Assembly: GCA_020860515.1 (NCBI GenBank) | Contig: JAJBUG010000001.1 | Location: 1-64,000, forward strand | DNA length: 64,000 bases | Origin: Bacteroidales bacterium | GTDB lineage: Bacteria > Bacteroidota > Bacteroidia > Bacteroidales > Muribaculaceae | Direction of reading: 5' to 3' | Made by a program: the position numbers and the translations under genes | Notes under the pieces: generated by a model | What the model was told of the DNA's origin: nothing | Databases searched by the model: none | The model's input: the letters and a program-made list of their open reading frames with translations, nothing else | Shown: one piece after another, positions 18,192 to 25,798 of the stretch | Position numbering within the stretch: position 1 is the first letter of the stretch | How the letters are laid out: each line of letters starts with the position of its first letter

Positions 18192-18611
18192 ATGGTAATC
18201 CAACGAATTCAAACTGTATTTTTGGTATTGGCCGCATTGATAATAATCGCGCTGTGCGTGGTGGTGCCAGTGGCCATCTATCATGCTCCCGAGGGTGACA
18301 CTTATCTCTACATGACTGAGTCGCCAGCCCTCATTGTATTAGGTTCGTGCACTGCAGCAATGCTGTTGGTGACCATTTTCCTGTATAAGAATCTGCCGAT
18401 GCAGATGCGTGTGACCTGGCTGTGCATCCTGTTGATGCTGGTGCTGCTGGCCTTGACAGCATTTGTGTTCACGGTAAAGTTTGAAAGCTGCGAGGTATTG
18501 TGGATTTGCGGTGTAAGTTGCGTAGGCGTGTCAGTGATTTTGGCCATCCTGGCTTATGCCCGCATGAAACATGATCAGCGCATCCTGAAAAGCTATGACC
18601 GACTAAGATGA
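18192..18611 (+). CDS. DUF4293 family membrane protein
   Basis: This 139-residue protein starts MVIQRIQTVFLVLAALII, the typical opening of DUF4293, an uncharacterised four-helix integral membrane family of Bacteroidota. Four hydrophobic spans lie at about 8-28, 43-63, 72-92 and 100-122, and a short basic tail (KHDQRILKSYDRLR) is probably cytosolic. Function is unknown. It follows the TPR gene and ends at a strong terminator. Confidence 0.82.
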   Translation: MVIQRIQTVFLVLAALIIIALCVVVPVAIYHAPEGDTYLYMTESPALIVLGSCTAAMLLVTIFLYKNLPMQMRVTWLCILLMLVLLALTAFVFTVKFESCEVLWICGVSCVGVSVILAILAYARMKHDQRILKSYDRLR

Positions 18612-18641
18612 GATAGCTCAGATTTATCAAGCTGCATAGAG

Positions 18642-18667
18642 AGAGGCTCCCAAGGGGCCTCTTTTTG
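18642..18667 (+). terminator. Terminator after DUF4293 gene
   Basis: A 9-bp stem (18642-18650 with 18654-18662, one G-T pair) with a 3-base loop is followed by a T tract. Confidence 0.85.
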
Positions 18668-18730
18668 TGTGTTCGGTCAAGTTTATTTTAATTTTTTTTC
18701 TAAAAAAAGGTTTATGTAAAAAAATTTTTG

Positions 18731-18738
18731 TATTTTTG
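18731..18738 (+). promoter_or_regulatory. Promoter -7 element upstream of the OadA-like gene
   Basis: TATTTTTG, followed by TG, matches TAnnTTTG, 58 bases before the chosen ATG. TTTATG at 18711 is a weak -33 candidate. Confidence 0.5.
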
Positions 18739-18796
18739 TGGATTGAAATGGTTTTTAACCGTAAAAAGAAAGTTAACATTTAAGTTATACCTAAAA

Positions 18797-20971
18797 ATGG
18801 AAAAACGCAAACTGAAAATCCGTGACCTCACCCTGCGTGACGGTCAGCAGTCGCTCTTCGCTACGCGCTTGAGCCAAAAGGAAATTGACAAGCTGTTGCC
18901 TTACTACGAAAATGCTGGCTTCTACATCATGGAGGTATGGGGCGGTGCTGTGCCCGACTCAGTGATGCGCTTCCTCGACGAATCGCCATGGGAGCGTCTG
19001 CGCAGTGTATCTCGAGCAATGAAAGGCAAGAGCTTGCTGAGCGCGTTGTCGCGCGGTCGCAATCTCTTCGGATATGTGCCTTATCCCAATAGCGTGCTTG
19101 AGGGTTTCTACAAGGAAGCCATCAAGAATGGCTTGAATGTAATGCGCATTTTCGATGCACTCAACGATATCGACAATGTGCGCGATTCGATTAAGATGAT
19201 CAATGAGCTCGGCGGCATACCTGATGGCGCCGTATGCTATACAGTGGATCCCAAGCAAGAGGCTCCTGCCGCTGCGGTGGAAGAGCCTAAGAAGGGTGGT
19301 TTCTTCTCACGCCTGTTCCATAAGAAAGAGGACGAAGCGGCTCCTGTGGCCGAAGCTCCTAAGCAGATCTTCACAGCTGAATATTTTGTGGAGAAGGCCA
19401 AAGAGATGGAGCGCATCGGTGCCAAGATGATTACTCTTAAGGACATGGCTGGCCTTGTAACTCCTGCCCGAGCTGAGGAAATCATATCGAAGCTCAAGGC
19501 CAATCTTTCGGTGCCAGTGGATTTCCACACTCACTGCACCCCTGGCTACGGCCTGGCATCTTCAATAATGGCTATCCTCAGCGGCGTGGATATTCTCGAC
19601 ACTAACATCTGGTGGTTCGCTGGTGGCTCAGCCGCTCCTGCCATAGAGCTGATTTACCTCTTCTCCGACAAGCTTGGAGTAGAAATCGATGTAAATATGG
19701 AGGCAGTGGGCAAAATCCGCAATCAATTGCTCGAAGCTCGCAAGAGCCTGAAAGATTTCGACCTTAACGCAGCCAAGATGCCCAAGGCATTCGACCCGCT
19801 CAACGACACCGTGCCTGCCGAGGTTATGGCCCATGTTGACAAGGCCGTGGCAGCTGCCAAGGCTCATCGCTATGATGAATTACTGGATGAGTGCCATGCT
19901 ATCGAGGCTTACTTTGGTTTCCCGAAACCTAATGAATTGGTTAAGGAGGCTGAGGTGCCTGGCGGTACGTACAGCAACATGGTGGCCCAGCTCAAGCAGC
20001 TTAAGGCTGAAGACCTACTCGACGATGCAATGCGCCTGATTCCTATGGTGCGCCGCGATGCCGGCTTGGTGCCTCTGGTAACGCCTACCAGCCAGATTGT
20101 AGGCTCTCAGGCTGTGGCCGTGGCTCTGGATCGCAAGAAGGGAGAGCCTGACTATTCGCATCCCAGCAATCAGTTCATATCGCTCGTAAAGGGTGAATAC
20201 GGCAAGACACCTGTGCCTGTGGATCCATCATTCCGCAACAAAATCACTGGTTCGCCCGTAGAGCAAGCCTACGACGTAAGCAAGCACAAGAATCCTGACA
20301 ATCCTACACTGAGCGAGTTTGGCAATGCTAAGCTGGCTAAGAATGATGAAGAATATCTGCTGCTTGAACTTCTGCCCACAGTGGCCAATGGATTCTTGCG
20401 CAAGCGTCGCAAGGAGGAATTTGAGGCCAACAAGCCCGCTGCAACTGAGGCTAAGGCTGATGCCAAGGCTGCCAGCGCTGATGAGCCCATCACTGGCCCT
20501 ACGGAAAAGGCTCCCATGCCCGGCAAGATAATCGAAATCAAGGTTAAGCCTGGCGACAAGGTAAAAAAAGGCGATGTAGTGCTTGTGTACGAGGCCATGA
20601 AGATGGAGAACGATGTGCAAGCATCGCAGCCTGGCGTAGTTAAGCGCGTCTTTGTAGCCGAAGGCGATGCTGTGGCTGATGGCCAAGTAATGATAGAATA
20701 CGCAGAGACTGGCAAGGCGGCTCCTGCAGCTGAGGAAGAAAAGGCTCCAGCTGGTCCTGGCAAGGGTATCAAAGCACCCATGCCCGGAAAGATAATTGAA
20801 ATCAAGGTTAAGCCTGGCGACAAGGTGAAGAAGGACGCAGTGGTGCTTGTGTACGAGGCCATGAAGATGGAGAACGACGTGCAGGCTCCCGAGGATCTGA
20901 CTGTAACCAAGGTGCTCGTGGCTCCTGATGACGCAGTGGCCGACGGCCAAGTGCTGATTGAATACAAGTAG
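18797..20971 (+). CDS. oadA: Biotin-dependent carboxyltransferase (oxaloacetate decarboxylase alpha-like) with two biotinyl domains
   Basis: This 724-residue protein has an N-terminal carboxyltransferase TIM barrel (LTLRDGQQSLFATR at 11-24, the carbamylated-lysine motif MITLKDMAGL with Lys215, and metal-binding HTHCTPG). The conserved PYC/OADA region follows to about 550. Two tandem biotinyl domains lie at about 571-640 and 659-724, each with EAMKM (Lys602 and Lys690). It would transfer CO2 from oxaloacetate or a similar acid to biotin. A low-complexity Ala/Pro/Glu/Lys insert (about 152-190) sits inside the barrel. I started at ATG 18797 because upstream codons lie in the promoter. Pyruvate carboxylase B-type or transcarboxylase function is possible. 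Confidence 0.88.
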   Translation: MEKRKLKIRDLTLRDGQQSLFATRLSQKEIDKLLPYYENAGFYIMEVWGGAVPDSVMRFLDESPWERLRSVSRAMKGKSLLSALSRGRNLFGYVPYPNSVLEGFYKEAIKNGLNVMRIFDALNDIDNVRDSIKMINELGGIPDGAVCYTVDPKQEAPAAAVEEPKKGGFFSRLFHKKEDEAAPVAEAPKQIFTAEYFVEKAKEMERIGAKMITLKDMAGLVTPARAEEIISKLKANLSVPVDFHTHCTPGYGLASSIMAILSGVDILDTNIWWFAGGSAAPAIELIYLFSDKLGVEIDVNMEAVGKIRNQLLEARKSLKDFDLNAAKMPKAFDPLNDTVPAEVMAHVDKAVAAAKAHRYDELLDECHAIEAYFGFPKPNELVKEAEVPGGTYSNMVAQLKQLKAEDLLDDAMRLIPMVRRDAGLVPLVTPTSQIVGSQAVAVALDRKKGEPDYSHPSNQFISLVKGEYGKTPVPVDPSFRNKITGSPVEQAYDVSKHKNPDNPTLSEFGNAKLAKNDEEYLLLELLPTVANGFLRKRRKEEFEANKPAATEAKADAKAASADEPITGPTEKAPMPGKIIEIKVKPGDKVKKGDVVLVYEAMKMENDVQASQPGVVKRVFVAEGDAVADGQVMIEYAETGKAAPAAEEEKAPAGPGKGIKAPMPGKIIEIKVKPGDKVKKDAVVLVYEAMKMENDVQAPEDLTVTKVLVAPDDAVADGQVLIEYK
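20507..20886 (+). repeat. Coding direct repeat of the biotinyl domain
   Basis: The segments from 20507 and from 20771 are 264 bases (88 codons) apart and nearly identical over about 115 bases each; most differences are at third codon positions. This marks a recent in-frame duplication of the biotinyl domain, joined by an Ala/Pro/Glu linker. Confidence 0.85.
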
Positions 20972-20977
20972 GAAGCT

Positions 20978-21931
20978 ATGAAAATAGTGGTACTCGACGG
21001 ATATGTGGCCAATACTGGCGATCTGAGCTGGGACGAACTGTCCCAGCTCGGTGACCTCACAGTATATGACCGCACATCACGCGATCAGGTAGTGGAGCGC
21101 GCCAAGGGTGCCACTGCCATTTTCACCAACAAGGTAGTGATTGACCGTGAGCTGATAGAGCAGCTTCCGGGGCTGCGATTCATCGGCGTGCTGGCTACTG
21201 GATACAACAATGTGGACCTGGTAGCAGCTCGCCGCAACGGTGTGACAGTGTGCAATGTCCCTGCTTACAGCACTCACAGCGTGGTGCAAAACATTTGGGG
21301 GCATCTCCTCAACATCGTCAATTCCACTGCTCTGCACTCAGAATCAGTGCGCAATGGCGATTGGAGCCAGTGCCAAGACTTCAGTTATCGATTGACACCT
21401 ATTATCGAACTGGCTGGACTTACAATGGGCATATACGGCCTTGGCAGCATAGGCGCCGAGGTGGCTAAGATTGCCAATGCTTTTGGCATGAAGGTTATAG
21501 CTTATACGTCTAAGGTGCCTTGGCAATTGCCTGGCTACATAATGCCAGTAGAGAAGAAAGAGCTGTTTGAGCAAAGCGATGTGCTGGTGCTGTGCGCTCC
21601 GTTGACTGCGCAGAACAAGCATTTTGTGGATGCAGAATCGCTAAGCTGGATGAAGCCTACGGCTATAATCCTAAATGCGGCTCGCGGAGGGTTGATGGAT
21701 TCAGTAGCCGTAAGCGAGGCTTTGGCTCAGAACAAACTGTATGCAGTGGGCGTGGATGTACTGGAGAAAGAGCCTCCGACAGCCGACGAACCTCTGCTAA
21801 AAGCACCTCGCTGCTACATCACCCCACATATCGCTTGGCAAAGCGATGTGGCACGGCGGGCATTGATAGCCAAGAGCGCTCAGAATCTCAAATCCTATCT
21901 TGAGGGAAAACACATCAACGTAGTAAACTAA
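20978..21931 (+). CDS. D-2-hydroxyacid dehydrogenase (glycerate dehydrogenase-like)
   Basis: This 317-residue NAD-dependent dehydrogenase is of the D-2-hydroxyacid family. The Rossmann dinucleotide motif GIYGLGSIGAEVA is near residue 149, the substrate-loop segment VLATGYNNVDL near 71, and the catalytic His region YITPHIAWQS near 282. It would reduce hydroxypyruvate or a related 2-keto acid; the substrate is not determined by sequence. It begins 6 bases after the OadA-like stop and is surely cotranscribed, linking it to 2-keto acid or C3/C4 acid metabolism. It ends at a hairpin terminator. Confidence 0.88.
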   Translation: MKIVVLDGYVANTGDLSWDELSQLGDLTVYDRTSRDQVVERAKGATAIFTNKVVIDRELIEQLPGLRFIGVLATGYNNVDLVAARRNGVTVCNVPAYSTHSVVQNIWGHLLNIVNSTALHSESVRNGDWSQCQDFSYRLTPIIELAGLTMGIYGLGSIGAEVAKIANAFGMKVIAYTSKVPWQLPGYIMPVEKKELFEQSDVLVLCAPLTAQNKHFVDAESLSWMKPTAIILNAARGGLMDSVAVSEALAQNKLYAVGVDVLEKEPPTADEPLLKAPRCYITPHIAWQSDVARRALIAKSAQNLKSYLEGKHINVVN

Positions 21932-21936
21932 AAATC

Positions 21937-21970
21937 AAAGGCGACCCCCATGCTGAGAGTCGCCTTTTTT
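21937..21970. terminator. Terminator after the hydroxyacid dehydrogenase gene
   Basis: AAAGGCGAC (21937-21945) pairs with GTCGCCTTT (21959-21967), and T residues extend to 21970. On the minus strand the same hairpin could end the candidate RNA at 21968-22272. Confidence 0.85.
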
Positions 21971-22272
21971 AGTAGCCTTATTGTGCCGGTGCGGGGTCGA
22001 CATTCCTGCCAACAATGTGATGACTCGTTACATTGACTCTAAGGAATGGGAGAGTAATTGTCGGGAACTTCCATCCGTCAGAGACAGACGGCAGAGGCCC
22101 CGGCAACCGGCAAATAAGGTTTATCGTGACTGGAAGGCATAAAAAGTCACATAAGCACTTGCCCAAAAGTGGCAACTGCTTGCTACACAATGTATGTATG
22201 AGGATCGGATTCATACCATTCCCAAGTTAAAGTTCTACTATATAACCACCCAAAAGCGAACCTTCAGGTTTT
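21968..22272 (-). ncRNA. Candidate structured noncoding RNA, family unknown
   Basis: This 300-base gene-free region between convergent genes is rich in complementary segments. CCTTATT (21976-21982) pairs with AATAAGG (22113-22119), GCCGG (21985) with CCGGC (22107), and GGGG (21993) with CCCC (22098). CATTCC (22001) pairs with GGAATG (22043), enclosing CAATGTGA/TTACATTG (22013 with 22028). CCGTC (22075) pairs with GACGG (22087), and GTGACT (22126) with AGTCAC (22145). The minus strand is favoured because TATATTTG (22286-22279) lies immediately upstream and the shared terminator downstream. I find no RNase P, SRP, 6S or tmRNA signature I can trust. The reverse orientation is possible. Confidence 0.5.
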
Positions 22273-22278
22273 CGGCTA

Positions 22279-22286
22279 CAAATATA
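22279..22286 (-). promoter_or_regulatory. Promoter -7 element for the candidate RNA
   Basis: On the minus strand the sequence reads TATATTTG followed by TAGCC, an exact fit to TAnnTTTG. A -33 element is not clear at the usual distance. Confidence 0.45.
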
Positions 22287-22318
22287 ACAATTTTTCTCCG
22301 AAATTTATCTATTTTTAC

Positions 22319-22356
22319 AAAAAAAGTTTCAAAAAAATTTTTTTTGAAACTTTTTT
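22319..22356 (-). terminator. dnaA terminator
   Basis: A long A/T stem with a GTTTC/GAAAC core (arms 22319-22337 and 22338-22356) reads through the spacer just past the dnaA stop and gives a T run on the minus strand. Confidence 0.75.
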
Positions 22357-22365
22357 AATCCCTTT

Positions 22366-23745
22366 TTAGAGGTTGGCGCGGATAGCGGCAATGTCAGTTT
22401 GGAGCTGTTTGTCAATGGCCAGACGCTCTTCGATAGTGCGACAGGCATAGTTGACAGTGGCATGTGTGCGGTCAAGATGATGGCCGATGGAAACAAGCGG
22501 CATCTTGGCGATTTCCTTTGCCAAATACATTACTACTTGGCGAGCGTCAGAAACTTCGCGGCGACGCGTCTTAGTGAACAAGAGGTCGGGGTCAATGCCG
22601 TAATATGAGCACACCTCTTCGGCTATCACCTCAAAATTGATAGGCTTGCTGGTAATCTTCACGGCGCGCTCTATCACCTGCTTGGCAAGGTCAAGATTGA
22701 TGTCGGAATTGGTGACAGTGGCATGGCCGATAAGCGACACCACGATTCCCTCAAGGTCGCGCAGGCTGTCGGTCACTGAGGCGGCAATGTATTCCATCAC
22801 TTCGCCTGGGATCGACAGGCCATTTTGCTCGGCTTTGCGTTGCAGCACTTGGCGGCGCAGGTCAAGATCAGGGGCATCGAGTTTCGATGACATGCCCCAT
22901 TTGAAACGGGAGAGGAGGCGCTCTTCAAAACCCTCCATGTCAGCAGGAGCGCAGTCGCACGAAAGGATAATCTGCTTATTGTTTTGGTGCAGATGATTGA
23001 AGATATGGTAAAAAGTGTTTTGTGTGCCTGGCTTGCCGTGGAGATCTTGTATGTCATCAACTATGAGGGTGTCGATGCTTTGGTAGAAGTGGAAGAAATT
23101 GTTGGTATTCTTGCTTGCCACGGCAGCTGTATATTGGCTTTCGAAGAGGCGTGAGGTCACATAAAGCACTCGGCTCTGAGGATTGTTCTCCTTGATACGG
23201 ATGCCTATTGCTTGAATCAAATGAGTTTTGCCAACACCGCAATTGCCGAATATGAATAGGGGATTGAATGTCATATTCTTGTTGGCCACTGCTTGAGCCA
23301 AGGTCACAGCCACTTTGTTGCTCTGGCCCACGCAATAATTTTCGAAGGTATAGCGTGGATTAAGTTGGGAGTCAATGTCGCGCTGAGGCACGGCATGGAA
23401 TGGGTTGGCCGGTTGAGCCTTGTGCTGGTCGAGGATAGTGGTGCTGGGATTTGAACTGAGCAATTTTACAGCGGTATCCGCGGCATCTTTCACTTGGAAA
23501 TAGCGATAATAAAGCTTGGTCTTTTCACCGTAAACCTTACGGATGGCTGCGCCAAGAATCTTGAAGTATCGCTCTTCGAGCATATCCTGATAGAATTGTG
23601 AGGGGAGATTAAGGGTAAGCGCTCCATCGGCAAAGCCGAAGGAGGAGATGTCCTTGAACCAGACATCATATTGCTCCACTGGAATATTGTCGCGTATGAT
23701 GGCGCGACACTTGTCCCATAATTCTATGTGGTTAGTTTCGTTCAT
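22366..23745 (-). CDS. dnaA: Chromosomal replication initiator DnaA
   Basis: This is a 459-residue AAA+ protein that binds DnaA boxes and opens the replication origin. Domain I (1-80) contains the typical WFKDISSFGFADG stretch. Domain III has Walker A GNCGVGKTHL near 165 and Walker B LIVDDIQ near 230. Domain IV ends with the DNA-binding helices (TRRREVSDARQVVMYLAKE, and DRTHATVNYACRTI, the DnaA signature). Cys replaces the more usual Pro/Gly residues in the P-loop (GNCGVGKT). A 315-base AT-rich gap lies upstream, and a universal-stress protein is the next gene. It is followed by its own terminator. Confidence 0.95.
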   Translation of the reverse strand: MNETNHIELWDKCRAIIRDNIPVEQYDVWFKDISSFGFADGALTLNLPSQFYQDMLEERYFKILGAAIRKVYGEKTKLYYRYFQVKDAADTAVKLLSSNPSTTILDQHKAQPANPFHAVPQRDIDSQLNPRYTFENYCVGQSNKVAVTLAQAVANKNMTFNPLFIFGNCGVGKTHLIQAIGIRIKENNPQSRVLYVTSRLFESQYTAAVASKNTNNFFHFYQSIDTLIVDDIQDLHGKPGTQNTFYHIFNHLHQNNKQIILSCDCAPADMEGFEERLLSRFKWGMSSKLDAPDLDLRRQVLQRKAEQNGLSIPGEVMEYIAASVTDSLRDLEGIVVSLIGHATVTNSDINLDLAKQVIERAVKITSKPINFEVIAEEVCSYYGIDPDLLFTKTRRREVSDARQVVMYLAKEIAKMPLVSIGHHLDRTHATVNYACRTIEERLAIDKQLQTDIAAIRANL

Positions 23746-24060
23746 GCTCTATAATGATTGCAAACACGCTGTCTCTCTGATTTTAGGTATGCAAAATTAA
23801 TAATAAATTTTCTAAAAAAATAATGAAAAAATATTTGGAAATACCGAAAATTTGTAACGATGTTGAATCTCAACAGGTTACGCGCGGATTTAAAGTTTTG
23901 GTGAAGATTGACCATGTAACTTATTGTAATTCAATAGATTATGAAAACAAAAATTCTTGTTCCACATTTTTGCTCAGATGTGTAACATGTGCAGAAAATC
24001 AAGTGTCACAAAGGGTTGTGATAACAATACACTTTTTATGTTAAATTTTCTAAGTATATG
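23746..24060. other. AT-rich region upstream of dnaA; possible DnaA-binding motifs
   Basis: This 315-base gap holds no credible gene. TGTAAC or its complement recurs at 23853, 23877 (GTTAC), 23913, 23981 and 24059 (TGTTACACA). TGTTCCACA at 23958-23966 matches the DnaA box TTATCCACA at 7 of 9 positions. The motifs are suggestive only; no perfect DnaA box is present. Confidence 0.3.
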
Positions 24061-25188
24061 TTACACAGGAATCACAAGCGTGGGGAGGTCAGATGAGAAT
24101 AGCACCTTGTGGGGCAGTGACGGGTTGAAGAAGCGCGAAAACACATTCTTTTTCTTATTTGGCACCACTATGAGGTCGAAATGGCGCTCAGCTTCTAAGC
24201 GGTCAAAATCCGATAGGGCTTCTTTGATGTTGAGGTCCTTGATCTCAAAGGTATAGTTGCGGAAATTTTGCGTGCAATAGTCGCGCAGGGCTGCGGCAGC
24301 CTCAGATGGATTTCGCATGATTTGGCGCTTTTTGCCTGGGAGATTTACTATGGTTACATGGGCCATTGCCTTGGGAAAGATTCGGTAAAGGGTATCCATA
24401 GCCAAGATATCTTCCTGCTCAATGTTGCTGAAGAAAAGCACATTCTTTACTTTGAAAGGGCCAGCATCGGGGCTTGGAGGCTCGGGCAGGGCAAGCACTG
24501 TAAAACGGCATTTGTCGAGCACTTCAGCCGTTACGGATCCGATTAAATCGAGCTCTTTGCGTTTTGCGCCGCGCGTAGCCATTACGATAAGGAAAGGATT
24601 GTTGGCCTTGGCATATTCGCTAATGGCATCCTCTGGCACACCCTCGGTGACACAGGTGTCAAATTTTACAGGAGGAAGCTCACCCTTCTTGATCATGTCT
24701 TTTAGGCGGCTTGCAAGGTGGCGCATTTGGGCTTTGGCCGCTGACTCCACTTGCTCGCGAGCGTTGGCATCTGCTATTTCATAGGTAAGGCTGTCGGTAA
24801 GTTGCATTGTGCCTGCCACGTAAGGGTCAATGTAAGTATGCAGCAATATGATAGAAGTGCCATGGGCTGCAGCAATCTTGAAAGCAGTAACCGTAGCCAT
24901 CAGGGAAATATCGCTAAAATCGGTAGGCACCACCACGGGCAGAGCTGGGTCGCCTTGCCGGGCAGGCAAGATAGGGTCGGCGAAAATCTCACGATTCTCG
25001 ATTATGCGTAGAGCCAAAGGGAGGTCGCGCTCGTGAATGCGCACGCGGATGCCTGATGAGATTACAGGCTGTTCGATATTGACATTGCGGAACTGCACTT
25101 CCAATCCTTCGCGTTCGAGCAGAGCACGCAGGGCTATGGCTTTGTCGTAGGTGTGAATAGCAACGGTAATAAAGCGGTCAGGTGCCAT
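24061..25188 (-). CDS. Universal stress protein family protein
   Basis: This 375-residue cytosolic protein has a short N-terminal beta-alpha module (1-75, similar in layout to DUF2007-type signal transducers) and a universal-stress-protein domain (about 85-235; VVVPTDFSDISLMATVTAFKIA opening). An ATP-loop-like motif reads ATRGAKRKELDLIGSVT. A second, degenerate USP-like half follows (about 245-375), lacking a clear loop and ending LPTLVIPV. It probably binds a nucleotide and acts in stress adaptation; partners are unknown. The N-terminus was placed at ATG 25188, 120 bases from the next upstream minus-strand gene. Confidence 0.8.
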   Translation of the reverse strand: MAPDRFITVAIHTYDKAIALRALLEREGLEVQFRNVNIEQPVISSGIRVRIHERDLPLALRIIENREIFADPILPARQGDPALPVVVPTDFSDISLMATVTAFKIAAAHGTSIILLHTYIDPYVAGTMQLTDSLTYEIADANAREQVESAAKAQMRHLASRLKDMIKKGELPPVKFDTCVTEGVPEDAISEYAKANNPFLIVMATRGAKRKELDLIGSVTAEVLDKCRFTVLALPEPPSPDAGPFKVKNVLFFSNIEQEDILAMDTLYRIFPKAMAHVTIVNLPGKKRQIMRNPSEAAAALRDYCTQNFRNYTFEIKDLNIKEALSDFDRLEAERHFDLIVVPNKKKNVFSRFFNPSLPHKVLFSSDLPTLVIPV

Positions 25189-25245
25189 TGTAAATATAGG
25201 TGGATAGTGAATTGAGATTAATGGGTAGGATAAATAATGAACAGT

Positions 25246-25295
25246 GAAAAGTGAACAGCATCAATCACTATTCACCATTTCACTGTTCACTTTTC
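25246..25295. terminator. Hairpin between the HTH gene and the stress-protein gene
   Basis: GAAAAGTGAACAG (25246-25258) pairs perfectly with CTGTTCACTTTTC (25283-25295). It lies past the stop of the minus-strand HTH gene and could end that transcript. The surrounding words (GTGAA/ACAGTGAA) repeat, as in other spacers here. Confidence 0.65.
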
Positions 25296-25309
25296 ATTGT
25301 GAAGGGATC

Positions 25310-25573
25310 TTACTCCTTCTCGCCATTGGCCTCCTTGAGGATATCGATGGCCATGTCGTAGATGGTTGAATCATCAAGCACAACGATGCCGCCGTCAGGC
25401 CCTGGCTCGATATGCACGCCACAATTGCGACCCATGTCGTAGTTGGCGCCACCAAAATAGTTGCGTACTGTCTGAACGGTTACGTTTAGCTTATCAGCTA
25501 TCTTGTGCATAGAACCGTCGGGCAAGCTGTCTTTGAGACGGCGAAGCTCGTTGAAGGTGATTGTCCTGCTCAT
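25310..25573 (-). CDS. Small helix-turn-helix DNA-binding protein
   Basis: This 87-residue protein has one helix-turn-helix. The segment GSMHKIADKLNVTVQTVRNYFGGANY (about 20-45) has the pattern of an HTH in which LNVTVQTVRNY is the recognition helix. A Gly- and Asp-rich turn (EPGPDGGIVVLDDSTIYD) and a short C-terminal helix follow. This kind of small DNA-binding protein is widespread in Bacteroidales, with no assigned regulon. Its upstream region has a 12-base tandem repeat. Confidence 0.75.
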   Translation of the reverse strand: MSRTITFNELRRLKDSLPDGSMHKIADKLNVTVQTVRNYFGGANYDMGRNCGVHIEPGPDGGIVVLDDSTIYDMAIDILKEANGEKE

Positions 25574-25608
25574 GATGGTTTAGAGATTTCTTGTTATAGT
25601 TGTTTTTT

Positions 25609-25656
25609 ATGGTTGTATTTGTAGTTGTATTTGTGGTTTGATTTGTAGTGGTATTT
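25609..25656. repeat. 12-bp tandem repeat upstream of the HTH gene
   Basis: Four units of 12 bases (consensus GTAGTTGTATTT; variants GTGGTTTGATTT and GTAGTGGTATTT) lie 36 bases before the HTH start codon, in the likely leader. Confidence 0.7.
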
Positions 25657-25798
25657 AGTCGTTTTTTACAAATTCGATATAAAGTTAAAGTTTGTTTTTG
25701 AAATAACCAAACTTTTCGGCCAAAATTTTTTGATGATTTTATGTTGTTTTAATCAATATGTTGAAAATTAGGTGTTTACGAAATGTTAAAAATTTTGG

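Noticed and set aside
18728..18796. Upstream extension of the OadA-like gene
   Set aside because: It overlaps the -7 element and is unlike the family's N-terminus.
22091..22111. SAM-I riboswitch (CCCGGCAACC match)
   Set aside because: Only the CCCGGCAACC core is present. The GGUGGAGGGA stretch and the P1/P3 arrangement are missing, and no downstream methionine gene exists.
21978..22214. 78-codon minus-strand ORF in the candidate RNA
   Set aside because: No recognisable domain, no ribosome-binding site, and it overlaps all the predicted stems; conservation at RNA level is more likely.
21968..22272. RNase P RNA
   Set aside because: Neither strand contains the universally conserved GAGGAAAGTCC-like or ACAGAA segments.
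23823..24044. 73-codon plus-strand ORF upstream of dnaA
   Set aside because: No family resemblance and composition typical of AT-rich noncoding sequence.
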